Positions 37,901-51,599 of a stretch of 64,000 nt of DNA are shown here, one piece after another (within the stretch, counting starts at the first letter, position 1; each line of letters begins with the position of its first letter). Made by a program: the position numbers and the translations under genes. The DNA lies in NCBI GenBank assembly GCA_019321725.1, contig CM033116.1, forward strand, positions 3,344,642 through 3,408,641, given 5' to 3'. The notes below the pieces were generated by a model. It was given only the letters and a program-made list of their open reading frames with translations, did no database searches and had not been told where the DNA came from. The DNA is from Paulownia fortunei. Lineage: Eukaryota > Streptophyta > Magnoliopsida > Lamiales > Paulowniaceae.

Positions 37901-40900
37901 CTGGCGACATCTGCCTCAGCAAGAGCTATCTCCTCAAGCTCAGCCCTTGTCTTTGTAGTAAATGAAACACTTCAGCATCTACAATAATTTCAGATTGATT
38001 AGAGAAATAAAAGAATTGATACAGACCTTGGAATCCATGCCACGAGAGCCAGAAAATTGCCCAGAAGACATGCTCAAGCCAACTTCCAGAGCAGCTCGTA
38101 AATCTCTCTCAGCTTGCAACTGTTCTTGCAGTCTTGCTACCTATTAAATTTAAAAATGAAGTCAGTCTGCACATGCCAGAGTAAAATATGCAGGGAAGGG
38201 ATAGAGAAGATGGTTTATGTGTCTGAAAAGAATGTGAATGATACTGCAAACCTTTTCAAAAAAAAAAAAAAAAAAGGTTAAAAGGGTCAAAAGGCACAAA
38301 ACATAAAATTCAAAAAAACTCCATCAAGATGAGTTTCCACCAAGGGTTGGATTACGTACTGACACATGCACCAGGCGTATCTATTTATCTACTTATAGTG
38401 CACAAGAAAAGTCTTAGAAGAAGATGTGTTTTGCAGACCAGTAGCTAAATCTTTTTTTTTTTTAAGAGAGAGGGAGAGAGAGGTAAAGGAATATCAGTAG
38501 ATGGAAAAATGTGTAGTACATAAATGTAAAGCCACTTATTTCACTGAGTAGTTTTACATTAAAATATTCAGTGGCTGCTTCTGGAAAGGGCATGATGATC
38601 TCTAGGGATTTAAAGAAAACCCTCTAACCAAGCTGATGAAACTCAACCAAAAAGGAAACCATTGGATATAATTAATCAGGGTTACTGGAGAAGACATAGC
38701 TAGTAAACACTGTGTAAAGATATTAAAACATCTCTTTTGACCTTTGGCATCTCCCTTGATTCAGGAAACAACATAAGCTCACATTACACCAAGATATATA
38801 TAACTGAAAGCCCCTCAATGTTCAAGAGAATATAACATGAGAAAAGAAAATTAAAATCAAACCAGAAACATACCCCTAGCAAGCTCATTGCCAAGTCAAA
38901 TTTCATAATTATAACTAAAAGAAAAATGAATGAGATGGCGAAGAAAAAAAAAACCAACAACAACAACAATCAAACAAACATGCTGTGCAGTAAAGTAAGC
39001 CATACAGAATTTGTATGTGACCAAAAAAATCAGATGAACATGTGCCATGCCTTAGAACTAACCAAGTAAGACAATGAACCAGAGTACTACAAAAACTTAA
39101 CAAATTGGAATGTGGAAAAGGGAGCATTTGTTTTATTTTTCTTTAAATAATTCCTTTCCACAAGCTATGCATTAAGATAAATAGATGATTTAGTTCGATT
39201 GATTTAATTGTTTACTTCTAGTATCAGAACCGAAGGCACATTAAAGACCCAAGCCAAACCAACCTCTGAAGGGCTTCACATCTTTCAAAAAGTCAGTTTT
39301 GTATAGAAAAAAAAGATTCATGTTAAGGTTACAGAACAAACGCTTACATCTTGTTCAAGTGCCAAGCGCCGCTCATGCAAAGCTTGCTTCCTTCTCTCCA
39401 AACTAGCTTGCAAAATTGCATTTCCTCTTGCCTAACATAGACGAAAAAGCCAAATCCTATTACCAAAGCCTACCCAGTAACATAATATACCATGACCACT
39501 CCGACACTCCCAATAATTACCTCTTTTGCAATCCTGTGGCGCAAATCATTCTTAGCAATCTCCAATCTCTGGATGGCAAGCCTATAAATGAAACCATTGA
39601 ACTTCAATATAACAAGAAAATGCTAAAAGACAAGAATCACATCGGGCAGGGCAAGGCAAGCACCAAGTATCAATTGATCAATAGTCACTAATTGAGGTGT
39701 CTTCCTGGGATAATAAGAGGACAAGTAGTACGTTAAAGAATCATTCATAAACAAAGCGTTAGAGACTTAGCAAGCTGTAAATTAACATAAGGATCTATCA
39801 AGACAAAGAGAAGTAAGAGGTAATGTCTCCATTCGTAAAAGGGTTATTAAGGAACACACTAAAATCATTAAAATTTTCAAAGTCAAAAACATGGTAAAAA
39901 GCCAACATGGGGGGTTGATTTGGGTCTAGCCAAACTCGGTGTGCAGTTGTCTGTGCGTGGGAAATGGGAATATAATTAAAAGAAAAAGATTGACATTTGT
40001 AAATGGTTCTAATCACAGATAGGTTAATGGGTGTGTATGCACCTATATATCATCCACTCATTCAATAAAGGATGGATATGGGTGGATTCCTTTTCATGCA
40101 CAACCCATTTAAACCCACTCATATAAAACCCATTCACCCATTATGCTTCCCACTATTCACACTATATGTACAGCTTCTCAACTATTCAAACAAAGATCCG
40201 ATAACCAAAAAAAAATGCCTTTTGCACTAGAGAGTAGCCCAATGTTGAAATATGAAATATTCTCATGTAAAGCAAATTTCCCAGGTTCTTGGGAAATTGT
40301 GTTGCAAAGATTCACAAAATTTTAGAAGAAGGTAGCAATTTTGTAGATTAGACAAAGCAAAGTAAAATATGATAGAATATAATCTTACTCTTCCTCTCCA
40401 GAAGAATCAATTGATTCTGTTGAAGGAGTTTTCCTCGCCTGCAAGAATAGAAAAATCATCTTGCTTGATTCCAAAATAAGATTTGTGGATACAGAATTTT
40501 CAAAATTATGCAGAAAATCTGAAATTCAATCACTCAATACATCACAAGTCAAATCACACAATCAGCAACATCCCACCCCCTTTCCACCGGGCTGGGGTAA
40601 ATAGCCCAGCAAAAGGTGTACACCAACAAAAAATTCAAAATACTTCTCTGTGGAATAGTGAAGTATCTAACTGCCATATAATCAGGTCAATATTTTATAT
40701 CTCAGGTTCCTTATCCACATTTTGAGTAAACCATTGAAGAGAGTATTAAGGTACTACAATTTCTTCCCTAGAATTTGGCTCATCTCAATGTAATCAATTA
40801 TCAAAGTAGGGACAGGTATAACTGCAAGACTCGGATAAAATATATATTGAGTCTATTGCAGTAAAGTGTGCAATATATGCATTCTAGTGGCTTCAAAGAT

Positions 40901-42792
40901 AAAACATACATTGATATAAGAATCCCAATCATCATCATACATGATGACGAAAAGAAAACCACTTAGAAATCAATCAATGCCGACAGCTCCAAATAATGGT
41001 TGGGGAAAAGATGACAGTCTTACACAATGCCTGATTATAAACCAATGTGTGTGACTGTGAGAGCGCCTGTATTAGCATCTGGGCACAAGGGAAAACGAAA
41101 GACAACAACAATGTTGACTTCCTTTTTGGTTAATATCAAACATGGTTCAAATACAATATGTCATGAGGAAAGACAATTATCAGTTGAGCCAAATCCAGGA
41201 CAAGTTAAGACAGCAGTTTGATTAGTCTGTATACGCTATTAGTAACATTCTGAATTTATTTATGCACAGATTGCAATTTATTATAGGTTTATGCCATTTC
41301 TAATATGTTTAACTTCTCTGTAATAAAATATGACCTCCATCCACCAACCACTTCGCTCTGTCCTCCCCCACTGTTATGGTTATCAAAGATTACCATGCAT
41401 ATAATGATTCTCATGTCTCACACGTCAGTGGCAGAGAACATTCACCCAGGGAAACTAAGGAGGAAAACTCACATTTTTCTTTCCCCAAAATGTTGACTTC
41501 TTGGCACTACCAGTATTGGTATTGGTAAGCTTGGGTATTGGCTTCTCAGCCAATAGTTCAGGTCCAGGAACAGATTGATGTAGCTCTTGATTCATAGATG
41601 ACAAAATTTCACCCATAGATCGCTGAGATTCATTACCAAGTGTTTCTGAAGAAGCATTTGTCGTGTTTTCACGTGCCTTCAGTTGGTCTAGTTGGTCATT
41701 AACTGAAATAATAGAATCAGTATGAGCTCTAGTGTCCAATGTTGGATCTAATTTTGTTTCCATAGAATGATTGTGTGTGGGAGATCCATCGTCTGAATCA
41801 TCATTTCCAATGGCCTGGTGTTAGCAAAAGCACAAACCAACATCAGTGATAGGTCTATAGAAAGGTACAAGTCACTGAAGCAACAGAATCAACATCAATG
41901 ATAAAGTAAAGGAATGGAACTAGAATGCAAAGATTACAACCAATGTTAAGGAAAAATATGTCGTACAAGTAAAAGTAATTGTCATTGATCTGTTTGTCAA
42001 AATTGAAATATTGACTAGCCTAAGTTTGTTGCAAGATGACCTCAAAAGACAAGATTAAGAAAATCTCGAAGATGTTCCAAGTACCCAACCACAAATATTA
42101 TTTAGGATCTTGAAGTACTTACTCCATGATTCTAAGTTCAACCCTAAAATTGTCTACTAATTGCATTGACAATTTTGCAAGCAATGAATAAGAGATCAGA
42201 TTACCATGAATTGTCTTATAGAACTCTCTTACAAGGGCATAATATACAAAAGAAGGATTAATTAAAATATTATGCTTCCTCACAAATTTATCTCAAATTA
42301 CAATATCATACAATTAGCAATTAGGAATAAAACATCAACAATACCCTTGTTATTTGTGCAAACCCAGTATTGATAGCCCTAGCATCTACTAGCAAATCTA
42401 CAATCTCCTCCTACGGCCATCTTTATGTTTCTTTTCACATCATTTATAGTATTGTTATTATTTTAATTATTTTGTTATTGTTATCATTGGTGTTGTAGTT
42501 ACTAGTTACTACTACACTACAACTACTCACAGCAGCAGAAGAGCAGTACTAATAGCAGGTGAATGTGTTCCGCTGCTGTGTTCCCTTGTTTCCCAAGAAA
42601 ATGACTCAACTTTTGGAATGAGAGTATGCCTACTTAAAAGAAATCAGTAAAAAACTGAACAAGCACTCTTAAAGTAGTTGGGAAATAAATTTAGAAAGGC
42701 CATAAAAATAATAGTAAAACTGCATACACATTACCCTATACACATGGACCATACAAATTAGTATCGAAGTCATCATAGGCATGCACACAGTA

Positions 42793-42835
<43 letters not shown>

Positions 42836-45800
42836 CTTGTAGTCATAAAGATCGCTAGCGGCAGAGCCACTGCTTTCACTTAACTTCCCACTGTGTCTGC
42901 GATCACAATCAAAATCTGTTTCAGGGTCGACTTCATTTTGAGCATCGTGATAACCATTGACTTTTATGTCGGGATTTTCATCATCACTCGTATCTTCACT
43001 TCCACTGTTATCAGTTTGAGAATCTACAGACATAGAGCATCTTTGCAGACTATCATCCTGAAAGGGAACCATAGTGACTAGCAAAGCGCATCCCCAAAAC
43101 TTCTCAAAGGGAACAGTGCAAGAGAATGATATATTTGATATATGACAAATTATGCAGGCAAATACCAGAACTAAATGACCAATAAAAAGGAACACAAAAG
43201 GCTGTATCACCAAACAGGTAACAAACAAAAATGTCTAACATCTAACGTTTTGCAGTTTTAAATACACTTATGGCAAAGTAAAATTGTGGTGAATAAAATC
43301 TTGCAAAAAGATTGGTAATTATTAAATAACTAAGAGCTTGCAGAAGGAATTCAATAAGCCCATTCAGAAAACCACCAATGTTATGTATTAGTATCATTCA
43401 GCTAAAGTGCAACATTTTGGAACATTTTCAAGAATTTGAGTAGTTAACTATAACCAACATATCGTGTTACATCATTTCCAACAATTTAGTAGCTAACAAC
43501 CACCATTTGTTTCAGTTACAAATCTTAAGATGACAAGAAAGTAAAACATATATGAAGGTATAAAGACTCAGCTAAGACAAGAGAAATGAGCAGAGATGAG
43601 ATATATGAAAGTAATGGCACTGCATGGTTTAACACAAAGTTCCAAAAAACCAGGAACCTTGCAATTTAGAAACTAACAAAGCAGACTAACTTACGTCAAA
43701 AATATTCTCATACTCCTCCAGGAGTGTCGTAATAATTGCTTGGGCATTATTAGCAGCATTGGCAGCAGCAAGAAGCTGAGCAGAATTATCTCCATTGATA
43801 TCATAGCCATCCTCTAATTCACATTCACCAGCTAAAAGAGGGCGCAACAGCAATGGAGCCATACAGGCAGCAACTGCCGACGGAGTCATCCGATTCTCAG
43901 AAGTATGGGAAGAAATTGTATGCATCATCTTAAGAATTCTAGAAACAATGAACAGGGAACAAATGAGATCGCAAAATATGATATGTGTTATGAAGGATAA
44001 GATACATAATGAAGCTCGTGTCTGATTGCAGAAAATTCCTTCCATACTCCAGTGCTTCAATGTTGATCTTGTCAAGAAATATAAGAGGCAAACACTGGAA
44101 CAGTCTCGCTTATTTTCCAAAATTGTCTAGCTGCTTTATTTTTAAAAGAATGTAATCAAACAACATCACCCACTAGATTGAACAGAGCATTTGAAATATA
44201 CACCTATTTGATTGACAATGAATAGTTGGGTCATTAGAACCATGAAGCCAAACAAAATTCAGATTCTCAAATGTGTCTAACTATTACAAGAAAAAGGGGA
44301 AAATTACATCCACCCTCCCCCCTGGACCCTTAGCTAAGAACCTGCTTTCATTAGTTTTTGTAGAAGATTTTTCCACCTGCTTTCTCTCTGATACGAGACA
44401 TGCGACAATGGTGAAGCAGATTTTTCTGCAGAAGGGCCTGAAATGAGACATTTTCTGCTGAAGAATGGGGGGTTTATTTTTTGATGAAGGGTGTACACTT
44501 TGTTTAGGGAAGAGCAAATGCATGCACTTTCCCTCACCAAAAGTTGATGTGGCAGCCTATTAATGGCTACGGCATCAAGTCAATTGACTCTCTAATTTTT
44601 CATTTTTGAGAAAAATGGACAGGAAAATAAAACTCTACCCAGTCAGGAAAAAAATTTCCAACCTTTTTGTTTTTATTTTTCCCGGGGGGAGGGGGAGATC
44701 AGGTTCCAAGATTCAGCACTCTATTGTTGAAAGGAGGTGGATGCAGTTTTCCGAAAAAAATTAATCAACAAACAAGTACAATTGTTAGCAGATAATTAGC
44801 ACGATATCCACTTCTATAGCTCAAAACCAAAGTCCGTACCCTGCTACGACCACCGTCCTGAAGTAGTCTTCTATTCAGCATTTTAGTAGTATTTTCTTTG
44901 TTCTTAAGACTCTCTCATTCTGAAGTAAGAGCTAGCTTCTTGCTAAACGGCCTCCAGCTTCAAACAAATTATGATTCCCTATATTCTGCCCATTCCTTTT
45001 GAGTCGAGTTTTTCAAGAAAACAGGTAGCTGACAGTTTCATTGCCGGAAAATGCAGATTCTTCATTGTTGGTGGAATGTTAAGCTTCTGTAATGCCCATC
45101 CAGTGTTACCTTAGTTTGCTAGGGTCCTTTGAAGATCAGAACCCTCATGTTTAAAACTCCTACTTGGCATATAGTAGGTATTATTTTTTAAAATTAAACT
45201 AGGGATTGATATCTGATTTATCTCTAACTACATCAGATTGTTGCTTGCAATCAGGACTTATTTGTGAGAATTTAATCATTACAATTTTGTCCATGCCGGT
45301 TGAAGTTTCCCTTTTCCCTCGCAAGGTAATCACCTCACTCCGGCCTCTCCTTTTATTTGTCCATCCACTGCATTTACCATTTGATCTCACATCAATGTTC
45401 ATATTTACACCTAAACTTTGATGTAGCTTTTTATTTCATAGTGTAGGCCTGGAATATTTTTAAGATGAAAGCAATAGATAAAGACTTCCATCTTTTTAAA
45501 CAACACGAATTGCATTCATAGGTATGACTGCTATCTAAATTTTAGAAGCTCTTCCAGTATGACTAAAATAAAGGGAATTTTACTGGTAACAACCGAAAGA
45601 AAGTGGACATAAAGTGAAACTAATCACATAACATAACCTAACATTTTCAATAGAAGAGATAAAAGCACCACATATCAATCAGACATAAATATATGATCAT
45701 GAGCAGATGCATGTAAGCACGAAGAGGTGTTCATACCTCTGTAAGAGGCGTCTGTTGGGTTCAGGAAATGCTTCCTGTATCGCAGAGCGCATTGCATTCA

Positions 45801-48800
45801 CCCGAGCTTCCTTCCGGTCGATTTCTTCTCAAAAAGCCACAAAGAAACCAAGTTATTCAGAACACCAGTAAACCCTAGCCAATTATAGAAAGATAAACAC
45901 AACAGATTGGAAATTCGGCATGAACATCTGGAGTAAACGATGTAACAGAAACTTACTGAAGGCTTCCAACAATGCAGTGCAACAGGACGCAGGAACAGGC
46001 GATGAAGGTAGCTCCCGTAGAACATGCTGAAGGAGAGGTAACTCCCATAATTATCAGTTACAATAAAACCAGAACGGAAGAACCAAGTACTCAGATGGCA
46101 AACAAACCTTAACACAGTCGCCAATAACATGAGCATCCTCATCAGGATCAAATTCAGTCTTGCCTACGATCAAGTAACTTTCAAATTGGTCATGCTGTGT
46201 AGTGTATTTGACATTCAATTTGGCACGAGAGGAAAAATACAAGAATGCAACAGTATGTAAAGGAAACAACAGCTGACTGTTTTCTTGATACATGTTTTCC
46301 AACAGTCTTCGACTCTTCATCTTTCTTACCAACTAATATAACACTGAGAAAGGACAAGCACTGATATATATCTGGAGGCAGGCCAATAACTGCCATGACT
46401 CCATATATGCTTTTAATAACTGGAAACATGTTCTCCATATCCGATATACAGTCATTGGTTTACTCTTACATAGATGGATCTCTTCTATTTAAACACATTT
46501 TATCAAATTGGTCTCTTAACAAAAATTGCATATCCATTCAGCCGTATCTTCATATTTCTCCCCATCATTCTGTGAGAAAATATCAAAACTCAAACGGAAA
46601 CTAAAGGTTTGTTTGGTTTCCAACTACATAGTAGTTTTTCTGTTTAAAAGAGTGAGAATTGGGACATAAAGTTCGGCTTTGAGCTAGTTAAATTACGTTT
46701 TTAGAAAAGAAGTCAATTCAAAGGTTCAATGGTCCCAAAACAAGGCAAGGAGTTTGTTACCATTAATGTGATGGTAATATTGTATTGAAATAATTATTAA
46801 GCATAATCAGCTATATTTTTTAGAAATTCTTTTTTAAAAAGGAAATGAATCAGCAAATATGCATACACAAAAACATTTTCTAAAAATTAATTTACCATAA
46901 ACGTAATATATGAAAACAGAATAACTGAGTCCAAATTGCTTAACCGACACTCAGTCATGATCAACCAAACCAAACGATCTAATGCAGTCATAGCAGCAAG
47001 TAAAGAAATAATGTCCTCAAGCAAAATCACTCTAATAAAGCAAAAAAACCTTGTTCATATTCTTGAACTCTTCGGTCCACTTCCTCAACATCTGCAGACT
47101 GCCGCAGAATTCCTTCTACTTTAATTCCTGTTAAACATAGTAGCTACAGTCAGAATATACACTCAATAGAGCGAATAAAAAGCTTCTGCATTGTTATTTT
47201 GTTGCTTTGATGAGATGATAAATGGAACATCACAATGTGGATTCAACTTAGCATGGATTATGATTACCGTCACCAAATATCCCTCCTCATCTTCTGTCAG
47301 CAAACACAAAGTTGAGTGCTGATTGTTATTGATAACACAAGAAATGGGATATATTTTATATATTATACTCCTCATCCAACTTTTTAAATTGAAGTATGTA
47401 TGTAGTTTAATATATTTTAGGCAACTTTACTTTAAAAATGGCCAAAAAAAATGGGGTGCAACAAAGTCAATAAGTACATATTATATGAGACAGGGAGTTA
47501 CTAAAATTAATTAAGACTACATCTAAAATTAAGTTCAAAATTTTAATAAAATGAAAATCCACCAAACAAAGCTCTTTTCTGTTGGAAATAAGCCAAATGT
47601 AATAGCGCTCTAGGCCTTCAAACTCTTTCATAATCGTTGAAGCAGAGGCCAAAGCTGGACCAGCTGGAGAGTAAATAGTACAGAGGTCTCGTGCTAGATG
47701 TGTTCAAGTTGTTGAAGGGAAACCAAATTGTAGTGACACAAAAACAGGCAAAGAATTACAAAACTGGATAAGCTTGCTGGAAACTGATATGACATTAAAC
47801 TCAGGTATTGAATCAAAATAGCTTCACGATTTCATGAGAAACTATTTCAAAGGGGTTCACTGCCAGCAATTCCAAATTGAAAACCTTACCATACTTCTCA
47901 AGAAACCGAAGCGCTTTCTCTAGGAATGATGGGCCTCCATCTATATCTTCCAATGCAAGCAAAATTGGGCGTCCAACAACCAAAGACTTCACTGGACGTT
48001 TGTCTCTCCCTAAATTGAAATGTACCCCATCAGGATTTGCGCATATAGAAAAACTTCGGTTAACGTTGTGTGTGTGTGTTTGGGTGGGGGGGACTATACG
48101 GGAAAGCTCCAATATTTACAGAAGAACATCAAAATAAAGTAATAGTAGGTACAAACATTGATGGAAAGACCCCTCAATAGTATCATTAGTGTCACTTCTA
48201 AATATCCCATTGTGTCCCATCACAAGAGCAGCATTTGGGGCTTGTGTGAGAGCATGTTCAAGGGCTGTCTTCCACTCATACAAGTCCTCAGATGTTTCTG
48301 CCTGAAGTTCAGAAACAGAAAACGGAGAGCACCTGATTACTTACAAGCTAAATACAGAATAACTAAGAGATCATATAAATACTAACAGAAGGTGTGACGC
48401 AGAAAAACAGAGGGGAAAGAATATCTGATCTTTTATGCACCTTAAGAGTAAATGCTCGTCCATCACGTCCATCAGGAAACAAAACAGTTAGCAGTTTCTT
48501 GTCTTCTCTAACAACAACACTGCATATAGGAAGACATCAAAACATTGCAGGAGACACGTAGAAACAGATGAAGAGAAAGAGAGACCATGTATTTATACCT
48601 CCCTGAATTATTTAAGTCAATGCCGCCCAAAGTCAAATTTACTTCACCACCACGCTGCGGAAGTGCACTCTAGACAAAAGGGAAGTTCTTGATATTAAAT
48701 GCAATAATAATATGAAGTTGAAGTCTGAGCAAATTAAAGTAATATTAAACTGCTTCACAAGATCTGCATTCCTCAGTTATATGATGAATAAGCAGCTTGC

Positions 48801-51338
48801 TGAATCAACTTTAATACATAGTGCATCAAAGGAATGGAAAAATGGAGATGCAAATGGAACTAACAGGGTCATTCTTGAAGAAAACCAAAGAAGTGCGTGT
48901 GAGGATAAACCATCGCTTCTTCCAAGACTTCCACCCCAATCCTGCAAGAAGTTTAAGCAGTTAATGAACACATGACACCAACAATAAAAACAAAAAGAAA
49001 CACATAGTTTTACATTTGTGTCAATAACAAGCAAGGGTAGAAGCCAACAAGTCTTCAGTTATTGAGTGTTCCATATTATCACACATAAATCAACTCACTC
49101 TCCCTCTAACTCATTAATCAAGCGATGCTTTTAATTAAGTGTATCTTCTAACTTTGCGCCATTTTACAATTCAATGATCCAACACTACAGAAAATATGAA
49201 GTACTATAGGGTTCAAGAGCCCTAAGTAGAGGTTTTAGGTCTACCAACATGCAAGAAGACCACAAAATGGCGAAGAAGTGGCTCTCAGGCTGCTCCAAAA
49301 CCTATATCTCTAGCTACTACTGCCAACCATATTTCTACCACAATCAGCCTACTAGCCATTACATAAATGTCAAAATCTTCACAACCCACATAAAAACATG
49401 TTTTGCATAATGCAGTTGATCAGTCCAGTTTAAGGATTAATATCCATCGTGTCAAGATATAACATTTAGCATCTTCTAAATCCAAAGTCAAGCCACAGGC
49501 ACATAACAAAGGTTAACAGCTTCAAGTTCAACTTTTGAAAAGGAAATACTCAACCCTGATTTCCTATTTGAAAATAGAAACAGAATGAGTTGTCTTAAAA
49601 ACATGCTTTTCTGAATCCAGCATTTCCTTGAGAAATTACCACCAATGGGACTTTAAAGCTTATTAGTGATTGCCAGCAACAAGCAGATTTCTAGAACGAC
49701 TAAAAGTTGACAAATACTCACTTTGCCCCATTTGATGGACCCTGTTTCAGTTTTCAAGGGAAAAGTGGCTTGGCTGGGATGAAAGTAGTAGTAGAGGGAT
49801 ATCAACCCATCTAGAGTCACTTTTTCTTACCCTCCAAATTGGGCAGAAAGGATATCAAGCACTAGAGGAATAGAATCACCTTATCAAAGTATGCAATCAC
49901 AAGAATTATAATGACAAATAGTAGGTAAAATAGTTTTCCCACTCTTCCTACATATTTTCTCTCCTAATCCATTCCCTTCCACCTCCCTTTTCCTACTCCA
50001 AATAAGGAAGAGTTCTAGGAATATGCTTCCCTCAAGGACAGACCTCTCTACCTCCTTGAACTAAGCATAGCCTTAAACCCACAAGATGAACTGAATTGAG
50101 AATTGCAAAATATATTCATCAGTAATATGACCAACTCCCCAATTAAGCACCTCTACATCAATTTTGCGAATATTTAGAAATAAAACCCATTCTATAAGCC
50201 TGCAGATAATAGCTTTTGACGAAGTCCAAATTCAAAAACATGCAATTAACATTTCAGAACAGAATGCAAATGGAAAGCAGAAAATTTACACAAAGAGAGC
50301 TGCCTTAAACATTACCAGACCATAAATAAGTTCCTCATACGAGCATGTAAGAACAAAACGATAGACACATTGCAATGCCAGAAGTAACACTTCATTAAAA
50401 TGGAGAATTCACAAACAATTTCATAAAGTGAGACTGAGTTTGTTGTTGGCATGAAACACCAGCCCCAGAAGTTAGTTCAAGGGAAATCAACACAAACTCC
50501 AATCGAACTATATTCAGATCTGATTTTGAGACCCAATTCCTATGTCCGCATGCATAGATAAAAGCAATTCTAAATTAGCCAATATAAAGTACCATAATGA
50601 ACTAATAATATTTACAGTCAGATAAACTAAAACAAAAACTATCACATCGGCACTAAATGCCATATACATCCATTAAAATACAACTGACCACAATTATATG
50701 AAGCCCTAATGAGGCACAATAGTGCATGCTCCAGAGTAAAATAAGATGTATCTGAACACGCTTTTATTGCAATATAACGATTACAACGGTGTACTGAAAG
50801 TCTATGGTACATAAACCCTCTTAGAGTCCTGACAGACTGAATAATAAGTCATCAAATGCTAATGCGGCACAAATATACACATTGGAAGTTAATATCCATA
50901 CGCTCCAATGTCTAAGATTGTCTTCTTCACAAGTCTGAAAGCACTAACCTTTTGAAGATATGAGTAGATGCCCGCTCTTGAATATCTATAAATCATCCAG
51001 AATAAAAAATCGTTAAAAGCAGCAATAACCCATAATTTCATCAATGACAACAGATTACAACAATCCATGGTCCAAACTAAAAAGAAGAAAAAGGGCAAAC
51101 GTGAACTACACGCAGTGATACGTTTTCAACTTTACCTTGAAAATTACTTGACTAAATTTGACTAGAAAAAAGCCCATAATTTGCCTCCCTCTTTTCTTTT
51201 TCTTTTCACTCACACCAAAAGAAACAAACAAAAAAAAAATTGAAGAATTGCGTAAAAAGGTAGAAACAGAAGTTAAAGCATTACCGTATTTGAGTTCCCA
51301 ATACGAGGGCGTTCAAATGCGGCAATAGAAGCCGACAT
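34935..51338 (-). CDS. PHGAP1: PH-domain Rho GTPase-activating protein (PHGAP1/REN1 family)
   Basis: Inactivates plant ROP GTPases at the plasma membrane and shapes cell polarity. Twenty-two exons join in phase to 872 residues: 51338-51285, 50985-50949, 48941-48865, 48669-48599, 48519-48441, 48301-48157, 48009-47890, 47127-47050, 46163-46108, 46026-45957, 45824-45737, 43938-43695, 43057-42836, 41814-41473, 40438-40389, 39581-39521, 39431-39348, 38140-38027, 37950-37781, 36877-36808, 36117-35914, 35117-34935. A PH domain covers about residues 19-125 (SWKKRWFILTRTSLVFF). The RhoGAP domain covers about 155-370, with the arginine finger in GILRQSA (R203). An acidic Ser-rich linker, a coiled coil (about 580-745) and the conserved tail ending KPSSPPWS follow. 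The N terminus and the linker favour PHGAP1/2 over REN1 itself. The exon 11 acceptor is the least certain junction. Confidence 0.94.
42796..42833. repeat. (AG)n microsatellite at a PHGAP1 splice donor
   Basis: About 19 AG units lie directly inside the intron following exon 13, three bases from its donor (AAG|GTTC at 42836/42835). On the coding strand this is a CT run beginning a few bases after the GT. Length change here might affect splicing. Confidence 0.9.
44298..44752. mobile_element. Possible 455-bp terminal-inverted-repeat element in a PHGAP1 intron
   Basis: The left end GGAAAATTACATCCACC and the inverted right end (read GGAAAACTGCATCCACC) match at 15 of 17 positions. The element lies in the intron between exons 11 and 12. 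The flanks are A-rich and give no clean target duplication, so the superfamily (Mutator-like is one possibility) is not settled. The 79- and 68-codon frames inside have no recognisable domain. Confidence 0.45.
47368..47498. mobile_element. Possible degraded Stowaway-like MITE in a PHGAP1 intron
   Basis: The ends CTCCTCATCC and GAGACAGGGAG, with TA at the left flank, resemble a decayed Stowaway of about 130 bp between exons 7 and 8. The inverted repeats match only partly. Confidence 0.3.
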
Positions 51339-51358
51339 TTTGCTTTTTCAGAGTTGAG

Positions 51359-51561
51359 TTAACATCTCAACTGGGATTCAACGCCGGGTCGACCCGGATC
51401 GAACTCAGGCAAAAGAATCGGAGAAGATCTGTACAATGGAGATAGATGAACAACCAGAACTGGCTTTTTCTCTTTTTTTCTTTTTTCTTTTTCAAACTTT
51501 TCAAAAAAAAAATGGATAGATGAAGCAATAGCAGCAACCAACCAGAGCTGCCCTTTTTCAC
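51359..51561 (-). other. Two overlapping upstream ORFs in the PHGAP1 leader
   Basis: Minus-strand ATGs at 51561 (64 codons, stop at 51367-51369) and 51541 (60 codons, stop at 51359-51361) lie directly before the PHGAP1 ATG at 51338. They read partly in different frames of the same DNA. If transcription starts near 51600, both are in the leader, and the second ends only 20 bases before the main start. No homology is claimed for either peptide. Confidence 0.4.
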
Positions 51562-51599
51562 AAGCCTCTCTCTTTCTTGTTTTTTTGTTTGTGTTTATG

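Noticed and set aside
40010..40145. Segment rich in ATGGGT/ACCCAT in a PHGAP1 intron as a MITE
   Set aside because: The inverted similarity between its ends is weak and no target duplication could be defined.
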